Positions 51,096 to 60,694 are shown, numbered from the stretch's first letter. The stretch: 64,000 nt of DNA from Dyadobacter sp. NIV53 (GCF_019711195.1 NZ_CP081299.1:3224001-3288000), one strand, 5' to 3'. A program made the numbers and translations. Notes: generated from the letters alone by a model not told the origin.

Positions 51096-52247
51096 CTAAT
51101 AAGTCATTGTTTTATGAGAACATAGAGGAACCGTTGTGAGCAAAGCCGCTATTTTCTGACCGGAATCCCCATTCCCATAAATGAAATCCGGTTTATAATG
51201 GCCATGAGCCAACTGATATGCTATTGCATTAGTAATTGCCGCCACATCATAGTCGACATCCAGCACATTGCTTGCTCTGTCACGCCCAGCTTGTCTGCTG
51301 CCAATATTTACAACCGGAACACCTAAGAATGAACATTCCCTGATTCCTACACTCGAATTACCAATGAGACAGGAAGCATTTTTAAGCAGCATCAGAAAAT
51401 GTGCAGATTCCATATTCTTAAAAAAGCGTATTGGAAACGTTTTATTTATCTCGCGAAAAGACCTTATTCCTTTTGCAGTTTCATTTGTGCCGGGATCCGG
51501 ATTAGGCCAAAACCAGAATGTTGGGATTTTCAGTATTTGGATCGCATTTAATGTGCATTCAATCTGCTCTTTGGCAAAACCATATTCCGTAGTTACCGGA
51601 TGCTGCATTACCACGATATAAGGTTTTCTATGATTGAAAACGGATCCCACACCGCCATATAGCCTAAACGGATTGAACCCAGGTAGCTGATTTTTAAGAA
51701 TACCGGCGGCGATATCAATGGATGGACAGCCCGTATTATAGACATTGTCACTATTTTCACCCATTCGTATTACCCTGGTTCTGGCGTTTTCACAAGCAAC
51801 AAAATGGATATCAGCAAGTTTCGTAATGGAGTGCCTTACTTTCTCATCAATATTGCCCGTAATTTCTCCTCCCTGAATATGTACCAATGGAATATTCATA
51901 TAGGATGCAGCTACCGCAGTGGCGAGCGTTTCGAACCGGTCGGCTATGGTAACAACAACATCAGGTTTTATGGCATCAAACCAGGTAGCCAGTTCGGACA
52001 TTGCCGAAGCTGTGGTTTTAACGGCAACGACAGGATTGTTGCCTTCATAAATGGTATACAAACTTGCCGTAACCTTAAATCCGTCATTTTCAATTTGATT
52101 GATTACAGAACCATACTTTTCTAGTAATATGCTGCCGGTCACAATCAGCTGCAATTCCAGATCAGGATGTGTGTTGATAGCGGTAAGTACAGTTTTAATC
52201 CTGCTGTAACTGGCTCGGGCCGTGATGACTACACAAACTTTACGCAT
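51096..52247 (-). CDS. neuC: Hydrolysing UDP-N-acetylglucosamine 2-epimerase (NeuC-like)
   Basis: A 383-residue GT-B-fold enzyme. Motifs include TARASYSRIKTVLTAI at the N-terminus, RFETLATAVAASYMNIPLVHIQGGEITGNIDEKVRHSITKLADIHFV in pieces, and LIGNSSVGIRECSFLGVPVVNIGSRQAGR in the donor site (again in pieces). NeuC converts UDP-GlcNAc to ManNAc plus UDP. LegG, acting on a di-N-acetyl sugar, is closely similar, but no legB/legC/legH genes are here, so ManNAc (Neu5Ac route) is likelier. The ATG shares one base with the neuB stop (TGATG). Confidence 0.9.
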   Translation of the reverse strand: MRKVCVVITARASYSRIKTVLTAINTHPDLELQLIVTGSILLEKYGSVINQIENDGFKVTASLYTIYEGNNPVVAVKTTASAMSELATWFDAIKPDVVVTIADRFETLATAVAASYMNIPLVHIQGGEITGNIDEKVRHSITKLADIHFVACENARTRVIRMGENSDNVYNTGCPSIDIAAGILKNQLPGFNPFRLYGGVGSVFNHRKPYIVVMQHPVTTEYGFAKEQIECTLNAIQILKIPTFWFWPNPDPGTNETAKGIRSFREINKTFPIRFFKNMESAHFLMLLKNASCLIGNSSVGIRECSFLGVPVVNIGSRQAGRDRASNVLDVDYDVAAITNAIAYQLAHGHYKPDFIYGNGDSGQKIAALLTTVPLCSHKTMTY

Positions 52248-53254
52248 CAGTATATATCGTTTTCAGTAAGGAATGCCCATTGATCCAAGTCTTTGTTGAG
52301 TTGTTTACCAATTACCATTTCATATTCTTTTACTGAAATCCCTCTTCCTTTCGGTTTCTTAGTTTCCAGATCTTTTATTGACAAATAATGGCCTTTCGAA
52401 AGCTTTTTATTAATAGCCAGAGATTTTTCAAAAATGTCTTTCAAATCTGAGAATGAAGAATTATCCGTTTTATTAACCGGATTTTTTAGTGCTGTTTCTA
52501 TCAGCCTTACACTTTCTGCCAATGTTGCAGCCTGATCAATAGTAATTGAAGAAGTTGAATCCGGGCCAGCTATTCTCTTATCAAAAACGACATGGAATTC
52601 CAGGATTTGTGCGCCTAAATTTGCTGCTGCTAAACATGCAACAGTACCGCCTGAATGATCTGAAAACCCAATTGGAATGTTATAGCGGTCTTTATATTCC
52701 TGAATAAGATTTAATCCCCATTGATCCGTTTTTGTCGGATAAGAAGAAGTGCATTGTAAAAGAGATATTTTATTATTTTTGGATTTCAGGAATTGTATTG
52801 TTACATCGAGCTCCTGCTTTGAACTCATTCCCGAAGAGAGGATAATATCTTTACCGGTATTGGCAATATGTTGTAACAACAAAAGATTACTGGTATCGCC
52901 GGAACCAACTTTAAACTTCTGTACTCCCAGCTTAATCAGTAAATCGGCTGCTGCCAGACAGGATGGTGTCGCAATAAATTCGAGCCCCCTTTCTTCACAG
53001 TGATTTTTCAATCCGAACCATTGGTCAGGAGTAAATTCCATCCGTTTCCAGTATTCCATTCTGCTTTCGTTCAAATAGGGAATTGGAATTCTGAAAGGTT
53101 CATAAATACTGCTTTCCGCTTCTGCAATATGAACTTGGAATTTGGCGGCATTGATTTTGGTGTCTGCCAAAGCATCAATGTAAGAATGAGCTACACCTAA
53201 ATTACCATCATGGGCTTGCCCGATCTCGCCAATAATAAATACATCTGATTCCAT
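52247..53254 (-). CDS. neuB: N-acetylneuraminate synthase family (NeuB)
   Basis: A 335-residue enzyme that condenses PEP with ManNAc (or a related sugar) to a nonulosonic acid. The TIM-barrel motifs are IIGEIGQAHDGNLGVAHSYI, AAKFQVHIAEAESS, FIATPSCLAAADLLIKLGVQKFKVGSGD in pieces, and IGFSDHSGGTVACLAAANLGA. The C-terminal end has antifreeze/SAF-like features (KKPKGRGISVKEYEMVIGK). ATG 53254 is chosen over 53272, which gives six extra residues. First of the neuBCA set, 56 bases after the Wzc gene. Legionaminic or pseudaminic synthase is the alternative, less favoured. Confidence 0.92.
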   Translation of the reverse strand: MESDVFIIGEIGQAHDGNLGVAHSYIDALADTKINAAKFQVHIAEAESSIYEPFRIPIPYLNESRMEYWKRMEFTPDQWFGLKNHCEERGLEFIATPSCLAAADLLIKLGVQKFKVGSGDTSNLLLLQHIANTGKDIILSSGMSSKQELDVTIQFLKSKNNKISLLQCTSSYPTKTDQWGLNLIQEYKDRYNIPIGFSDHSGGTVACLAAANLGAQILEFHVVFDKRIAGPDSTSSITIDQAATLAESVRLIETALKNPVNKTDNSSFSDLKDIFEKSLAINKKLSKGHYLSIKDLETKKPKGRGISVKEYEMVIGKQLNKDLDQWAFLTENDIY

Positions 53255-53310
53255 AATGTGTGTTAGAGTCATAGTTGTATTCTTTTCAATTCACGTTGAG
53301 AAAAGCCGTA

Positions 53311-55602
53311 TTAGTAATAATCATAGCCATATCCGTATCCCGGAATAGCTTTGACATCGTTGAGAATTAAGTTAAGTTTTGCCAAAATATTTTGTTTGGA
53401 AATCTGCTGAATATCTTTGATCTGATGCCGGGAGGTAAATTTCTGGCGGATTACATAAAGGCTCATATCAGCATGTGGACTCAAAAGTTTGGTTTCGGTC
53501 ACTAAACCCATTGGTGCTGTATCTAAAATAATATAATCGTACTTTTCTTTTAGCAAATTAATCAGGTTCGCAATCTTTGGGGAAAGCATTAACTCCGTGG
53601 GATTAGGTGGTAACTGGCCGGAGGTAATTACATCAAAACCATCATTACCCGATGACTGAATGATATCCTCTGTATTGATGTCTGTGATAAGGTAATCTGT
53701 CAGGCCTTTACCCTTTAAATGAAAGTAACCTGCTATTTTTGGTTTTCGCAAATCAAACTCTACCAGGATTACTTTCTTGCCGGTTAACTGTAAAGTGGCA
53801 CATAAATTTATTGAAATAAATGTTTTCCCTTCACCACTCATGCTCGAAGTCACAAGTACAACCTGATCATTTTCCGTACCTGTTACATATTTCAGATTGG
53901 TGCGAAGCGCCCTGAATTGTTCAGCAATTTGGCCGCGGTTATTTTGATGGATTATGTTTATAACGCCAGTCTGATTATGCCCAATCTCTGCCAGGATGGG
54001 TAAATCTACCAGATCCATAACGTCTGATTTATCAGTTATGGTGGTATTAAAAATGTCAATTGTGTAAAAAACTGTAATTGGAATACACAAAGCCAGAAGC
54101 AGGGCTAAAATCAGGGTCAATTGTTTATTAGGCGTAATGGGAATATCGTCTGCTTTTGCCGGGTCGATAACACGCCCGTTTGCAAGTGTTGAAGATTTGG
54201 AAATGGAAGTTTCAATACGTTTTTTTAATAGAAAAATATATAATTCCTGTTTAATTTCCTGCTTCCGCGTATAATCAAGAAACACCCTTTCTTTGGCTGG
54301 AATATGATCAATCTGAGACTGAAATCCAGATGTATACCGCTTAATTTCTCTGTCTTTTAATTGAAGCTCTTTTCTCCTGGATTCAATATCAGATATTAAT
54401 CCATCTCTCATTCTTCTTAACTGAATGTCAAGACTTTGCAAACCGGGATGCTCGCTGGTGTGGATGGCAGACGCCCGTTCATGTGATAGTTGTGTCGTAT
54501 TGTATTGTTCAACCATCAGGATAAAACCAGCCTCCTGCATAACGATTGAAGACGGAATAGGTTTGGTAGGATTTTCAGTTATAAAAGCCAGCAGCGATTC
54601 AATTACTTTTAATTGTACTTTATTGGTAACACGTTCTTTATCATATTGACTGTAATTATTCAAAAGCAATTTAGTCTGTTCGTTTATATCAGTTACCTGA
54701 TTTCTGGTACGAAACTCTTCAATTTGCTTCTCAACATCAGTAAGTTCTTCCAGCACCAGTTTTAAGTTTTGATTTATAAAAGCGATGGTGCTGTCAGCAA
54801 TCCGGTTTTTGTCGGTAATACTTGTATGGAGATAATTTTCAATAAGTTTTTCAAGTAGTATTTCTCCTTTTGAAGGTAAAATATCTGTTAGTTTCAGATC
54901 AATGATACTAACCAGTTTATTAGTTGCAAGCACTGATAATTCCTGACTGAATTTATTCACTGTTTGTTTTACACCCGTTACTTTAATGGAGTAAGTATCT
55001 TCTGATACAAGTTTGAATGCCGTCCTGGTTAATACCACATAGCCGGTCGGAAGATGAAAAGTATCACCAAATGCCTGATTCCAGGTTTGAATATTATCGG
55101 TTAAAGTGAATCGGTTTTTACCTCCGAAAGACAAATAATAAGTGATCTCATGATGAATAGACACAGCAGCTTCCGGATCAACGTAAGTGAGTAAAATGGG
55201 CGATTTATCATAAATTTCTGTGGTTTTAACGTGCCCTGAAGCAAAATACTGGACATAGAGCTGAAGGTCTTTCACAACACTTTCCATCAGTGTTCGGCTT
55301 TTTAGTATTTCTACTTCGTTATCAACATTGCTTTTTCCTGACGATAATCCTAAACCCTCCAATAAGGCTGCTTCTCCCGAATCGGTACCCTTCGTATCGT
55401 CTTTTACCAGAATTGATGCATGGATTTCGTACTTCGGTGTAGTGTAACGCAAGAAAATAAACCTGATGCAAAGACATATTACCAGTGACAAAGCAAACCA
55501 GTACCACTTATACAATAGCTGCCATAATTTCCTGATCAATAATTCATTTTGACCAGGATTTCCCAAAGTTGCAGTAACATTTTCCAAGCGGTTTGAACTC
55601 AT
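53311..55602 (-). CDS. Polysaccharide copolymerase with BY-kinase domain (Wzc-like)
   Basis: A 763-residue inner-membrane protein. The Wzz domain with two membrane helices covers about residues 25-520 (TM1 WYWFALSLVICLCIRFIFL; TM2 LTLILALLLALCIPITVFY), enclosing a coiled-coil periplasmic region. The cytoplasmic BY-kinase has Walker A in SSMSGEGKTFISINLC, Walker A' in VILVEFDLRKPKI and Walker B in YDYIILDTAP. The C-terminus has a tyrosine cluster (YGYGYDYY), the autophosphorylation site. It sets chain length and cooperates with the Wza-like protein, encoded 6 bases upstream. Confidence 0.92.
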   Translation of the reverse strand: MSSNRLENVTATLGNPGQNELLIRKLWQLLYKWYWFALSLVICLCIRFIFLRYTTPKYEIHASILVKDDTKGTDSGEAALLEGLGLSSGKSNVDNEVEILKSRTLMESVVKDLQLYVQYFASGHVKTTEIYDKSPILLTYVDPEAAVSIHHEITYYLSFGGKNRFTLTDNIQTWNQAFGDTFHLPTGYVVLTRTAFKLVSEDTYSIKVTGVKQTVNKFSQELSVLATNKLVSIIDLKLTDILPSKGEILLEKLIENYLHTSITDKNRIADSTIAFINQNLKLVLEELTDVEKQIEEFRTRNQVTDINEQTKLLLNNYSQYDKERVTNKVQLKVIESLLAFITENPTKPIPSSIVMQEAGFILMVEQYNTTQLSHERASAIHTSEHPGLQSLDIQLRRMRDGLISDIESRRKELQLKDREIKRYTSGFQSQIDHIPAKERVFLDYTRKQEIKQELYIFLLKKRIETSISKSSTLANGRVIDPAKADDIPITPNKQLTLILALLLALCIPITVFYTIDIFNTTITDKSDVMDLVDLPILAEIGHNQTGVINIIHQNNRGQIAEQFRALRTNLKYVTGTENDQVVLVTSSMSGEGKTFISINLCATLQLTGKKVILVEFDLRKPKIAGYFHLKGKGLTDYLITDINTEDIIQSSGNDGFDVITSGQLPPNPTELMLSPKIANLINLLKEKYDYIILDTAPMGLVTETKLLSPHADMSLYVIRQKFTSRHQIKDIQQISKQNILAKLNLILNDVKAIPGYGYGYDYY

Positions 55603-55608
55603 AAATGT

Positions 55609-56424
55609 TTAGAAAGTAAGTCTGGAAATAAGGATGATCAATACTGATAATCCCGATGCTATCAGAGCATAATTACGTGTTTTGTTACCATCAGTAGAAG
55701 CTGTTATTCTGGCTTTGTTTGGTTCTACTATAATAATATCATGCTGTTTTACATAAAAATAGGGTGAACGAAAGGTAGCAGTAGAATTCAGGTCTAACCG
55801 GACAGCATGTTTTCTATCCGTGCTGTTTCTAAGTATAAGAACATTTTCTCTCCTGGCATAAATAGTTAAATCCCCGGCTATACCCAATGCTTCTAATACT
55901 GATGTCTTTTCATTGGGCAAATTGTAACTGCCTGGCTTTGCTACTTCCCCCAAAACCGTCACAGTAAAATTGGCAAAACGAATAGCAACAACCGGCTCTT
56001 TAAAATACTTCGAAGCCCGTTTGTATACCGAATCCTGGGCCATGGCCGTGGTAAGTCCTCCCACAATTATTTTTCCTAAAACCGGGATTTCTATCACTCC
56101 ATTTTTATTCACCTGATAACCTGAAAAAAGCTGGGATGGCGACGAATTGGGAAGTGAAGCTGATATTGTATTGGCAAATCCATTCAACGGAGATTCAATT
56201 GTTTGGATTGTTATACTTAGAATATCATCGGAGAGAATAACAGGTTCTGTATAAACAGCAAGATTAAGTATGGAAGGTTGTTGAGAAACTGAATCAGGAA
56301 TATCCTGGAAATAGGCAACTCTCTTTACTGTTTTACATGAAAAACACATAGAAAGAAAGCAGCAAATTGCCCAGATATATAAGCAGCGGACAGGCAATTG
56401 TATAATAGAAAGTGGCCTATCCAT
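55609..56424 (-). CDS. Polysaccharide export lipoprotein (Wza-like)
   Basis: A 271-residue outer-membrane lipoprotein (lipobox in FLSMCFSCKT, one of two nearby cysteines). The poly-export domain shows SDDILSITIQTIESPLNGFAN and GYQVNKNGVIEIPVLGKIIVGGL; an SLBB domain follows (VTVLGEVAKPGSYNLPNEKTSVLEALGIAGDLT in pieces, VLILRNSTDRKHAVRLDLNS). One C-terminal hydrophobic helix (ALIASGLSVLIILISRLTF) may anchor it. It forms the export channel with the Wzc-like protein. First gene of the polysaccharide operon, 6 bases before the Wzc gene. Confidence 0.9.
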   Translation of the reverse strand: MDRPLSIIQLPVRCLYIWAICCFLSMCFSCKTVKRVAYFQDIPDSVSQQPSILNLAVYTEPVILSDDILSITIQTIESPLNGFANTISASLPNSSPSQLFSGYQVNKNGVIEIPVLGKIIVGGLTTAMAQDSVYKRASKYFKEPVVAIRFANFTVTVLGEVAKPGSYNLPNEKTSVLEALGIAGDLTIYARRENVLILRNSTDRKHAVRLDLNSTATFRSPYFYVKQHDIIIVEPNKARITASTDGNKTRNYALIASGLSVLIILISRLTF

Positions 56425-56570
56425 AATAATAAATTAAAAGAGGATTACGTGAATTGTATAAATTTCATGTTGAGATTGTTAGACGCGTTGGATTATATTA
56501 AGTATCAGAATAAATAATCGATTATTTACCAGTTCAGTTTGCCAAAAAAAGCAACTTTCTTAAATACAAA

Positions 56571-56613
56571 AAAGTACCGCTCTCAGGCTGTTTATGCCAA
56601 AAAGCAGTACTTT
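56571..56613 (-). terminator. glf terminator
   Basis: AAAGTACCGCT and AGCAGTACTTT form an 11-bp stem with one C-A mismatch around a 21-base loop, then TTTTTTGTATTT on the minus strand, 20 bases past the glf stop. Confidence 0.65.
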
Positions 56614-56633
56614 AAAATGATATTAAGATTTTT

Positions 56634-57737
56634 TTATGCGAAATGCGTTTTTACTTTTTTCAAAGCAGATCCAATAACCTGATGCATATCATAATACCGG
56701 TATTCAGCCAGACGGCCACCGAAAATTACATGATCTTCTTCCGCAGCAAGCGTTTTATATTTACTGAAAATCTCAGAGTTTTTGTCATCGTTTACAGGAT
56801 AATAAGGTTCTGCACCTTTTGTCCATTCCTGGGGATATTCGTGTGTTATGACCGTTTTAGGTTGTGTTCCGAACTCAAAATGTTTGTGCTCGATAATACG
56901 AGTAAAAAGCGTTTCTCCATCAGTGTAATTAACCACTGCATTACCCTGATGGTTCTCCTCATCCAGAACTTGATTGTCAAAACGTAAACTGCGATATTCC
57001 AATGATCCGTGCAGGAATCCAAAATATTCATCAATCTGACCGGTATAAACAATCGTTTCTGCAAGATCGCTCAATTCTTCACGATCCTGGAAAAAGTCAA
57101 TACCCAATCTTACTTCTATTCCTTCCAGCAATCCTTCCGTTAATTTATTATATCCGCCAATTGGAATGCCCTGATATTTGTCATTAAAGTAATTGTTGTC
57201 AAAAGTAAAGCGAACCGGGAGGCGTTTAATTATAAATGCAGGAAGTTCAGTAGCTTTTCTGCCCCACTGTTTTTCCGTATAAGCTTTTATCAGCTTTTCA
57301 TATATATCGGTACCTACCAGGGAAATAGCCTGTTCTTCCAAATTCTTCGGATCGGTTATTCCTGCCGCAATTACTTGCTCTTTTATTTTCGCCTGTGCTT
57401 CCGCAGGTGTTTTCACCTTCCATAACTGATAAAAGGTATTCATATTAAACGGCAAATTGTACAATTCGCCATTGTAATTTGCAACAGGAGAATTAGTGTA
57501 TCTGTTGAATTCTACAAATGAATTCACATAATCCCATATCTCCTTATCGTTCGTGTGAAAGATATGTGCACCATATTTATGAACATTGATACCCTCTACT
57601 TCTTCACAAAAGGTATTTCCCCCAGTGTGTGTACGACGGTCAATTACCAGGCATTTCTTTCCTCTTTTATTAGCTTCGTGTGCAAATACGGAACCCCACA
57701 AACCAGCGCCTACAATTAAGTAATCATATTGTTTCAT
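56634..57737 (-). CDS. glf: UDP-galactopyranose mutase
   Basis: A 367-residue flavoenzyme that converts UDP-galactopyranose to UDP-galactofuranose. The N-terminal FAD site is YLIVGAGLWGSVFAHEANKRG, followed by RTHTGGNTFCEEVEGINVHKYGAHIFHT in parts. The family's C-terminal motif is visible as GRLAEYRYYDMHQVIGSALK. It supplies UDP-Galf for surface glycans, so the polymer of the adjacent cluster may contain galactofuranose; a Galf transferase was not identified. Own terminator; probably transcribed separately from the Wza operon. Confidence 0.95.
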   Translation of the reverse strand: MKQYDYLIVGAGLWGSVFAHEANKRGKKCLVIDRRTHTGGNTFCEEVEGINVHKYGAHIFHTNDKEIWDYVNSFVEFNRYTNSPVANYNGELYNLPFNMNTFYQLWKVKTPAEAQAKIKEQVIAAGITDPKNLEEQAISLVGTDIYEKLIKAYTEKQWGRKATELPAFIIKRLPVRFTFDNNYFNDKYQGIPIGGYNKLTEGLLEGIEVRLGIDFFQDREELSDLAETIVYTGQIDEYFGFLHGSLEYRSLRFDNQVLDEENHQGNAVVNYTDGETLFTRIIEHKHFEFGTQPKTVITHEYPQEWTKGAEPYYPVNDDKNSEIFSKYKTLAAEEDHVIFGGRLAEYRYYDMHQVIGSALKKVKTHFA

Positions 57738-57801
57738 TTCAACCGATTCTAATTATTTATGATTGTATTGATTTTTATTATTCGTTGAGTAAAGTTGTTC
57801 T

Positions 57802-57840
57802 GAAATGAGAAAGGCTCCCGTTGGGAGCCTTTCTCATTTC
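57802..57840 (-). terminator. ompA-like gene terminator, 18-bp perfect stem
   Basis: GAAATGAGAAAGGCTCCC and its exact complement enclose only GTT. It lies 16 bases after the OmpA-family stop, with A/T-rich tails. Among the strongest hairpins in the window. Confidence 0.85.
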
Positions 57841-57856
57841 AATAATATTCCCATTA

Positions 57857-59308
57857 TTATGGAAGAAGTTTCAATTCAACACGACGGTTCTTTTGAAGAC
57901 CATCACGTGTTGCACTGTCAGCTATTGGTTTGAATGAACCGAAGTAGTCAACAATTACTTTGCTAGGATCTGTAAGGCCTGCTTCGTTGATCAGATAGTT
58001 TTTAACTGCATCCACACGGCGACGTGATAGACCCATATTGTAACGATCTGTTGCACGACGATCTGCGTGACCAGCCAATTGTAAGCGGCAGCCATTTTTG
58101 TTCATCAGCATAGCAACATTTTTAAGCATTTCCTGGAATTCAGGTTTCAAAACATTTTTATCTGTTTCAAACTGAACGTTAGCAAATATTTCGCTGCAAG
58201 CGGCACCTGTTGCCAATGCATTTTTAACATAAGTATCAAAGTCAAGAACACGACCGCTACCGTCAACAACACTTCCTGCCGGAGAATTTGGTTCTTTATC
58301 GAAGAAGTCAGAAACACCATCACCATCTGTATCCAGCAACAAACGAGGATCGATATCTTTTGGACGGTTTGCTTTTGCAACAGAATCCATTTCTTCAAGT
58401 GTAAGGATTTTTACAGGTTTAAGCAAAACCTTAGGATCAGTATAACGCAGGTTATAGTAACCATCTTCTGGTTTGTAATCCCATTTACCGTCAACTTTCT
58501 TCACTTTAAGTGCTTTCTTACCTAATTTGTAAGTCAGCTGAACTGAACCGTAACCGTATGAGTCCAGTTCAGAATTCCCTTTACGAGATGTTTTCTGATC
58601 TTTTATGCTAAATTCGGTAGGGTTCAAAGAATAATCACCACCATATGTAGCATCCAGATAATCAGAATTTGTATGGTTCAAACGGAAGTCAAGCCCTAAA
58701 TCAAGGCGTGAAGTCAATTCGTAACTTACATTTAAACCTGTTGGAATCATCCAGTCATTTTTCTTACCAGTTTCGCGCAGAGTAGTTCCTCCTACAAGAC
58801 TGTAAGCTGTTGCATCGTAGAATACCTGACCGATACCGGCATAGACATCAACTTTCCAACGCTTCATTTTGTTAGGTCCTAATAAAAGGCCTTTCAAATT
58901 TACGGTTCCGGAAAGACTTACATCGCCATAACCAGTTTCGAAATAACGTCCGTATGTACGGCGTTTCATTCCTCTTAGTTTACCGATGCTTCCATCCAAA
59001 CGCGCACCAAATAGATAAGATAGTTGCTTGTTAATGGATATGCCTCCTTGAAAAGTGCCGGATTCTTTGTGGCTGTCACTGTTTGTTTTTGTTACAGGCC
59101 AGAAATCATATTCCCGTAAGTCTCCAAAAAACATAGATGGTCCAATGTGTGCAGAGATCGACCAAGTGTTCATTTTGTACGGACCGTCGTACGTAGCTTT
59201 TGGATTGTAATCTGGAGAATTCGGCTGCTCTAATGGTTGTGCGATAGAAGGCAATGCCATCATCGTCCCCAAAGCAAGCGAACAAATCAACTGGGATACT
59301 TTTTTCAT
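57857..59308 (-). CDS. OmpA family outer-membrane protein with TSP3-like motif
   Basis: A 483-residue protein with a signal peptide (MKKVSQLICSLALGTMMALPSIAQ in parts). Residues about 45-300 look like a beta-barrel (YLFGARLDGSIGKLRG, WKVDVYAGIGQVFYDA). A calcium-binding thrombospondin-type motif, LLDTDGDGVSDFFDKEPNSP, follows, then the OmpA C-terminal peptidoglycan-binding domain (NVQFETDKNVLKPEFQEMLKN, LAGHADRRATDRYNMGLSRRR). This architecture is usual for Bacteroidota major outer-membrane proteins. ATG 59308 starts at the signal peptide; a 59317 start adds three residues. Confidence 0.93.
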   Translation of the reverse strand: MKKVSQLICSLALGTMMALPSIAQPLEQPNSPDYNPKATYDGPYKMNTWSISAHIGPSMFFGDLREYDFWPVTKTNSDSHKESGTFQGGISINKQLSYLFGARLDGSIGKLRGMKRRTYGRYFETGYGDVSLSGTVNLKGLLLGPNKMKRWKVDVYAGIGQVFYDATAYSLVGGTTLRETGKKNDWMIPTGLNVSYELTSRLDLGLDFRLNHTNSDYLDATYGGDYSLNPTEFSIKDQKTSRKGNSELDSYGYGSVQLTYKLGKKALKVKKVDGKWDYKPEDGYYNLRYTDPKVLLKPVKILTLEEMDSVAKANRPKDIDPRLLLDTDGDGVSDFFDKEPNSPAGSVVDGSGRVLDFDTYVKNALATGAACSEIFANVQFETDKNVLKPEFQEMLKNVAMLMNKNGCRLQLAGHADRRATDRYNMGLSRRRVDAVKNYLINEAGLTDPSKVIVDYFGSFKPIADSATRDGLQKNRRVELKLLP

Positions 59309-59427
59309 ACTATTCAAGTTAGCGTTATTAAGATTAACTAGGATTGATCTTTATTAGTCAATTACGAGTAAATAAACTAAAACTATTTCATGGCCATTTA
59401 TCTTTTATCAAAATGCCTAGCGGGCAC

Positions 59428-59435
59428 AAAATTAG
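59428..59435 (-). promoter_or_regulatory. -7 box TAATTTTG for the OmpA gene
   Basis: Matches TAnnTTTG on the minus strand, with GTTG (imperfect TTTG) about 20 bases upstream. The start of transcription near 59421 gives a long leader of about 110 bases, as is common for abundant OmpA transcripts. Confidence 0.45.
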
Positions 59436-59535
59436 GTTAACAATATGATTTAATCAACCTCTATTTATATAAATGGGTAACTTTCCTGCAATTATATTAA
59501 AAAACTTCATGAAAGAAACGTCCTTTTTTTAACTT

Positions 59536-60669
59536 TTAGAGCCGTTCCATCAATTTCTTCACCATTTCTTCTTTCCACGATGCAAATTTGCCTTCTATAA
59601 TTTTTTCTCTAGCGGTGTTTACCAGCCACAAATAAAACGTTAAATTGTGAATACTTGCAATTTGCGCGCCAAGCATTTCCCCGGATTTTACTAAATGGCG
59701 TAAATATGCTTTCGAATAAAATGTACTCGCATACCCACCTAATTCGGCATCAACAGGAGACAAATCGTCCTTCCATCTTTCATTCCTGATATTAATGATT
59801 CCCTGTGTGGTAAAAATCATGCCATTGCGTGCATTTCTTGTGGGCATTACGCAATCGAACATATCAACACCCAAAGCAATACACTCTAATATATTAGCCG
59901 GAGTACCCACTCCCATCAGATAACGCGGCTTGTCTTTCGGCAAAATATCACATACTACCTCAGTAAGTTCATACATGATTTCGGCAGGCTCACCCACTGA
60001 TAATCCGCCGATTGCATTTCCTTCTCTCCCATAAGATGCAACTACTTCGGCAGATTGTGTGCGCAAATCTTTATATACACTTCCCTGTACAATTGGAAAA
60101 AGCGTTTGATTATATCCGTAAAGCGGCTCGGTAGAATCAAACCGTGAACAGCAGCGGCCAAGCCAGCGATGCGTCATTTCCATGGACTTACGGGCGTACG
60201 TATAGTCACATGGATAAGGCGTACACTCATCAAATGCCATAATAATGTCGGCTCCAATCGTGCGTTGTATATCCATTACCCCTTCCGGGGTAAATATGTG
60301 TATCCCACCGTCAATGTGTGACTTAAATACCACACCTTCTTCATTTATCTTTCTCCCTGTTCCTGCCAGAGAATAAACCTGGTACCCGCCGCTGTCTGTA
60401 AGAATGGGTCTGTCCCAGCCGTTGAAGCCGTGCAGTCCACCGGTTTTACTTAATATATCAAGTCCTGGCCTTAAATATAAATGATACGTATTTCCTAGTA
60501 TGATTTGTGCTTTTACATCCTCCTTCAATTCGCGCTGATGTACGGCTTTTACAGTTCCGGCTGTTCCGACAGGCATGAAAATTGGCGTTTGAATTGACCC
60601 ATGGTCCGTTTCAATAACTCCGGCCCTTGCCTTTGACTGTGAATCCTGCGCTTGTAATTTGAAATTCAT
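59536..60669 (-). CDS. tgt: tRNA-guanine transglycosylase
   Basis: A 377-residue TIM-barrel enzyme that swaps G34 for preQ1 in queuosine tRNAs. The catalytic and binding motifs are RPILTDSGGYQVYSLAG and FDCVMPTRNARNGMIFT, plus SVGEPAEIMYEL. The C-terminal zinc site, normally CxCxxC then His, reads DAELGGYASTFYSKAYLRH: the cysteines are missing, while the downstream IHNL histidine remains. I think other Bacteroidota enzymes share this change. Divergent from the GT2 gene. Confidence 0.95.
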   Translation of the reverse strand: MNFKLQAQDSQSKARAGVIETDHGSIQTPIFMPVGTAGTVKAVHQRELKEDVKAQIILGNTYHLYLRPGLDILSKTGGLHGFNGWDRPILTDSGGYQVYSLAGTGRKINEEGVVFKSHIDGGIHIFTPEGVMDIQRTIGADIIMAFDECTPYPCDYTYARKSMEMTHRWLGRCCSRFDSTEPLYGYNQTLFPIVQGSVYKDLRTQSAEVVASYGREGNAIGGLSVGEPAEIMYELTEVVCDILPKDKPRYLMGVGTPANILECIALGVDMFDCVMPTRNARNGMIFTTQGIINIRNERWKDDLSPVDAELGGYASTFYSKAYLRHLVKSGEMLGAQIASIHNLTFYLWLVNTAREKIIEGKFASWKEEMVKKLMERL

Positions 60670-60694
60670 TCAGGGGTTTTAAAATATTAGAGCG

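Noticed and set aside
52247..53254. Legionaminic or pseudaminic acid pathway
   Set aside because: The dehydratase, aminotransferase and acetyltransferase genes such a pathway needs are not in the cluster; only neuA, neuB and neuC are present, although those could be encoded elsewhere.
56425..56633. JUMPstart/ops-like element upstream of the Wza operon
   Set aside because: No GGCGGTAG core or long conserved leader is present in this 209-base region.
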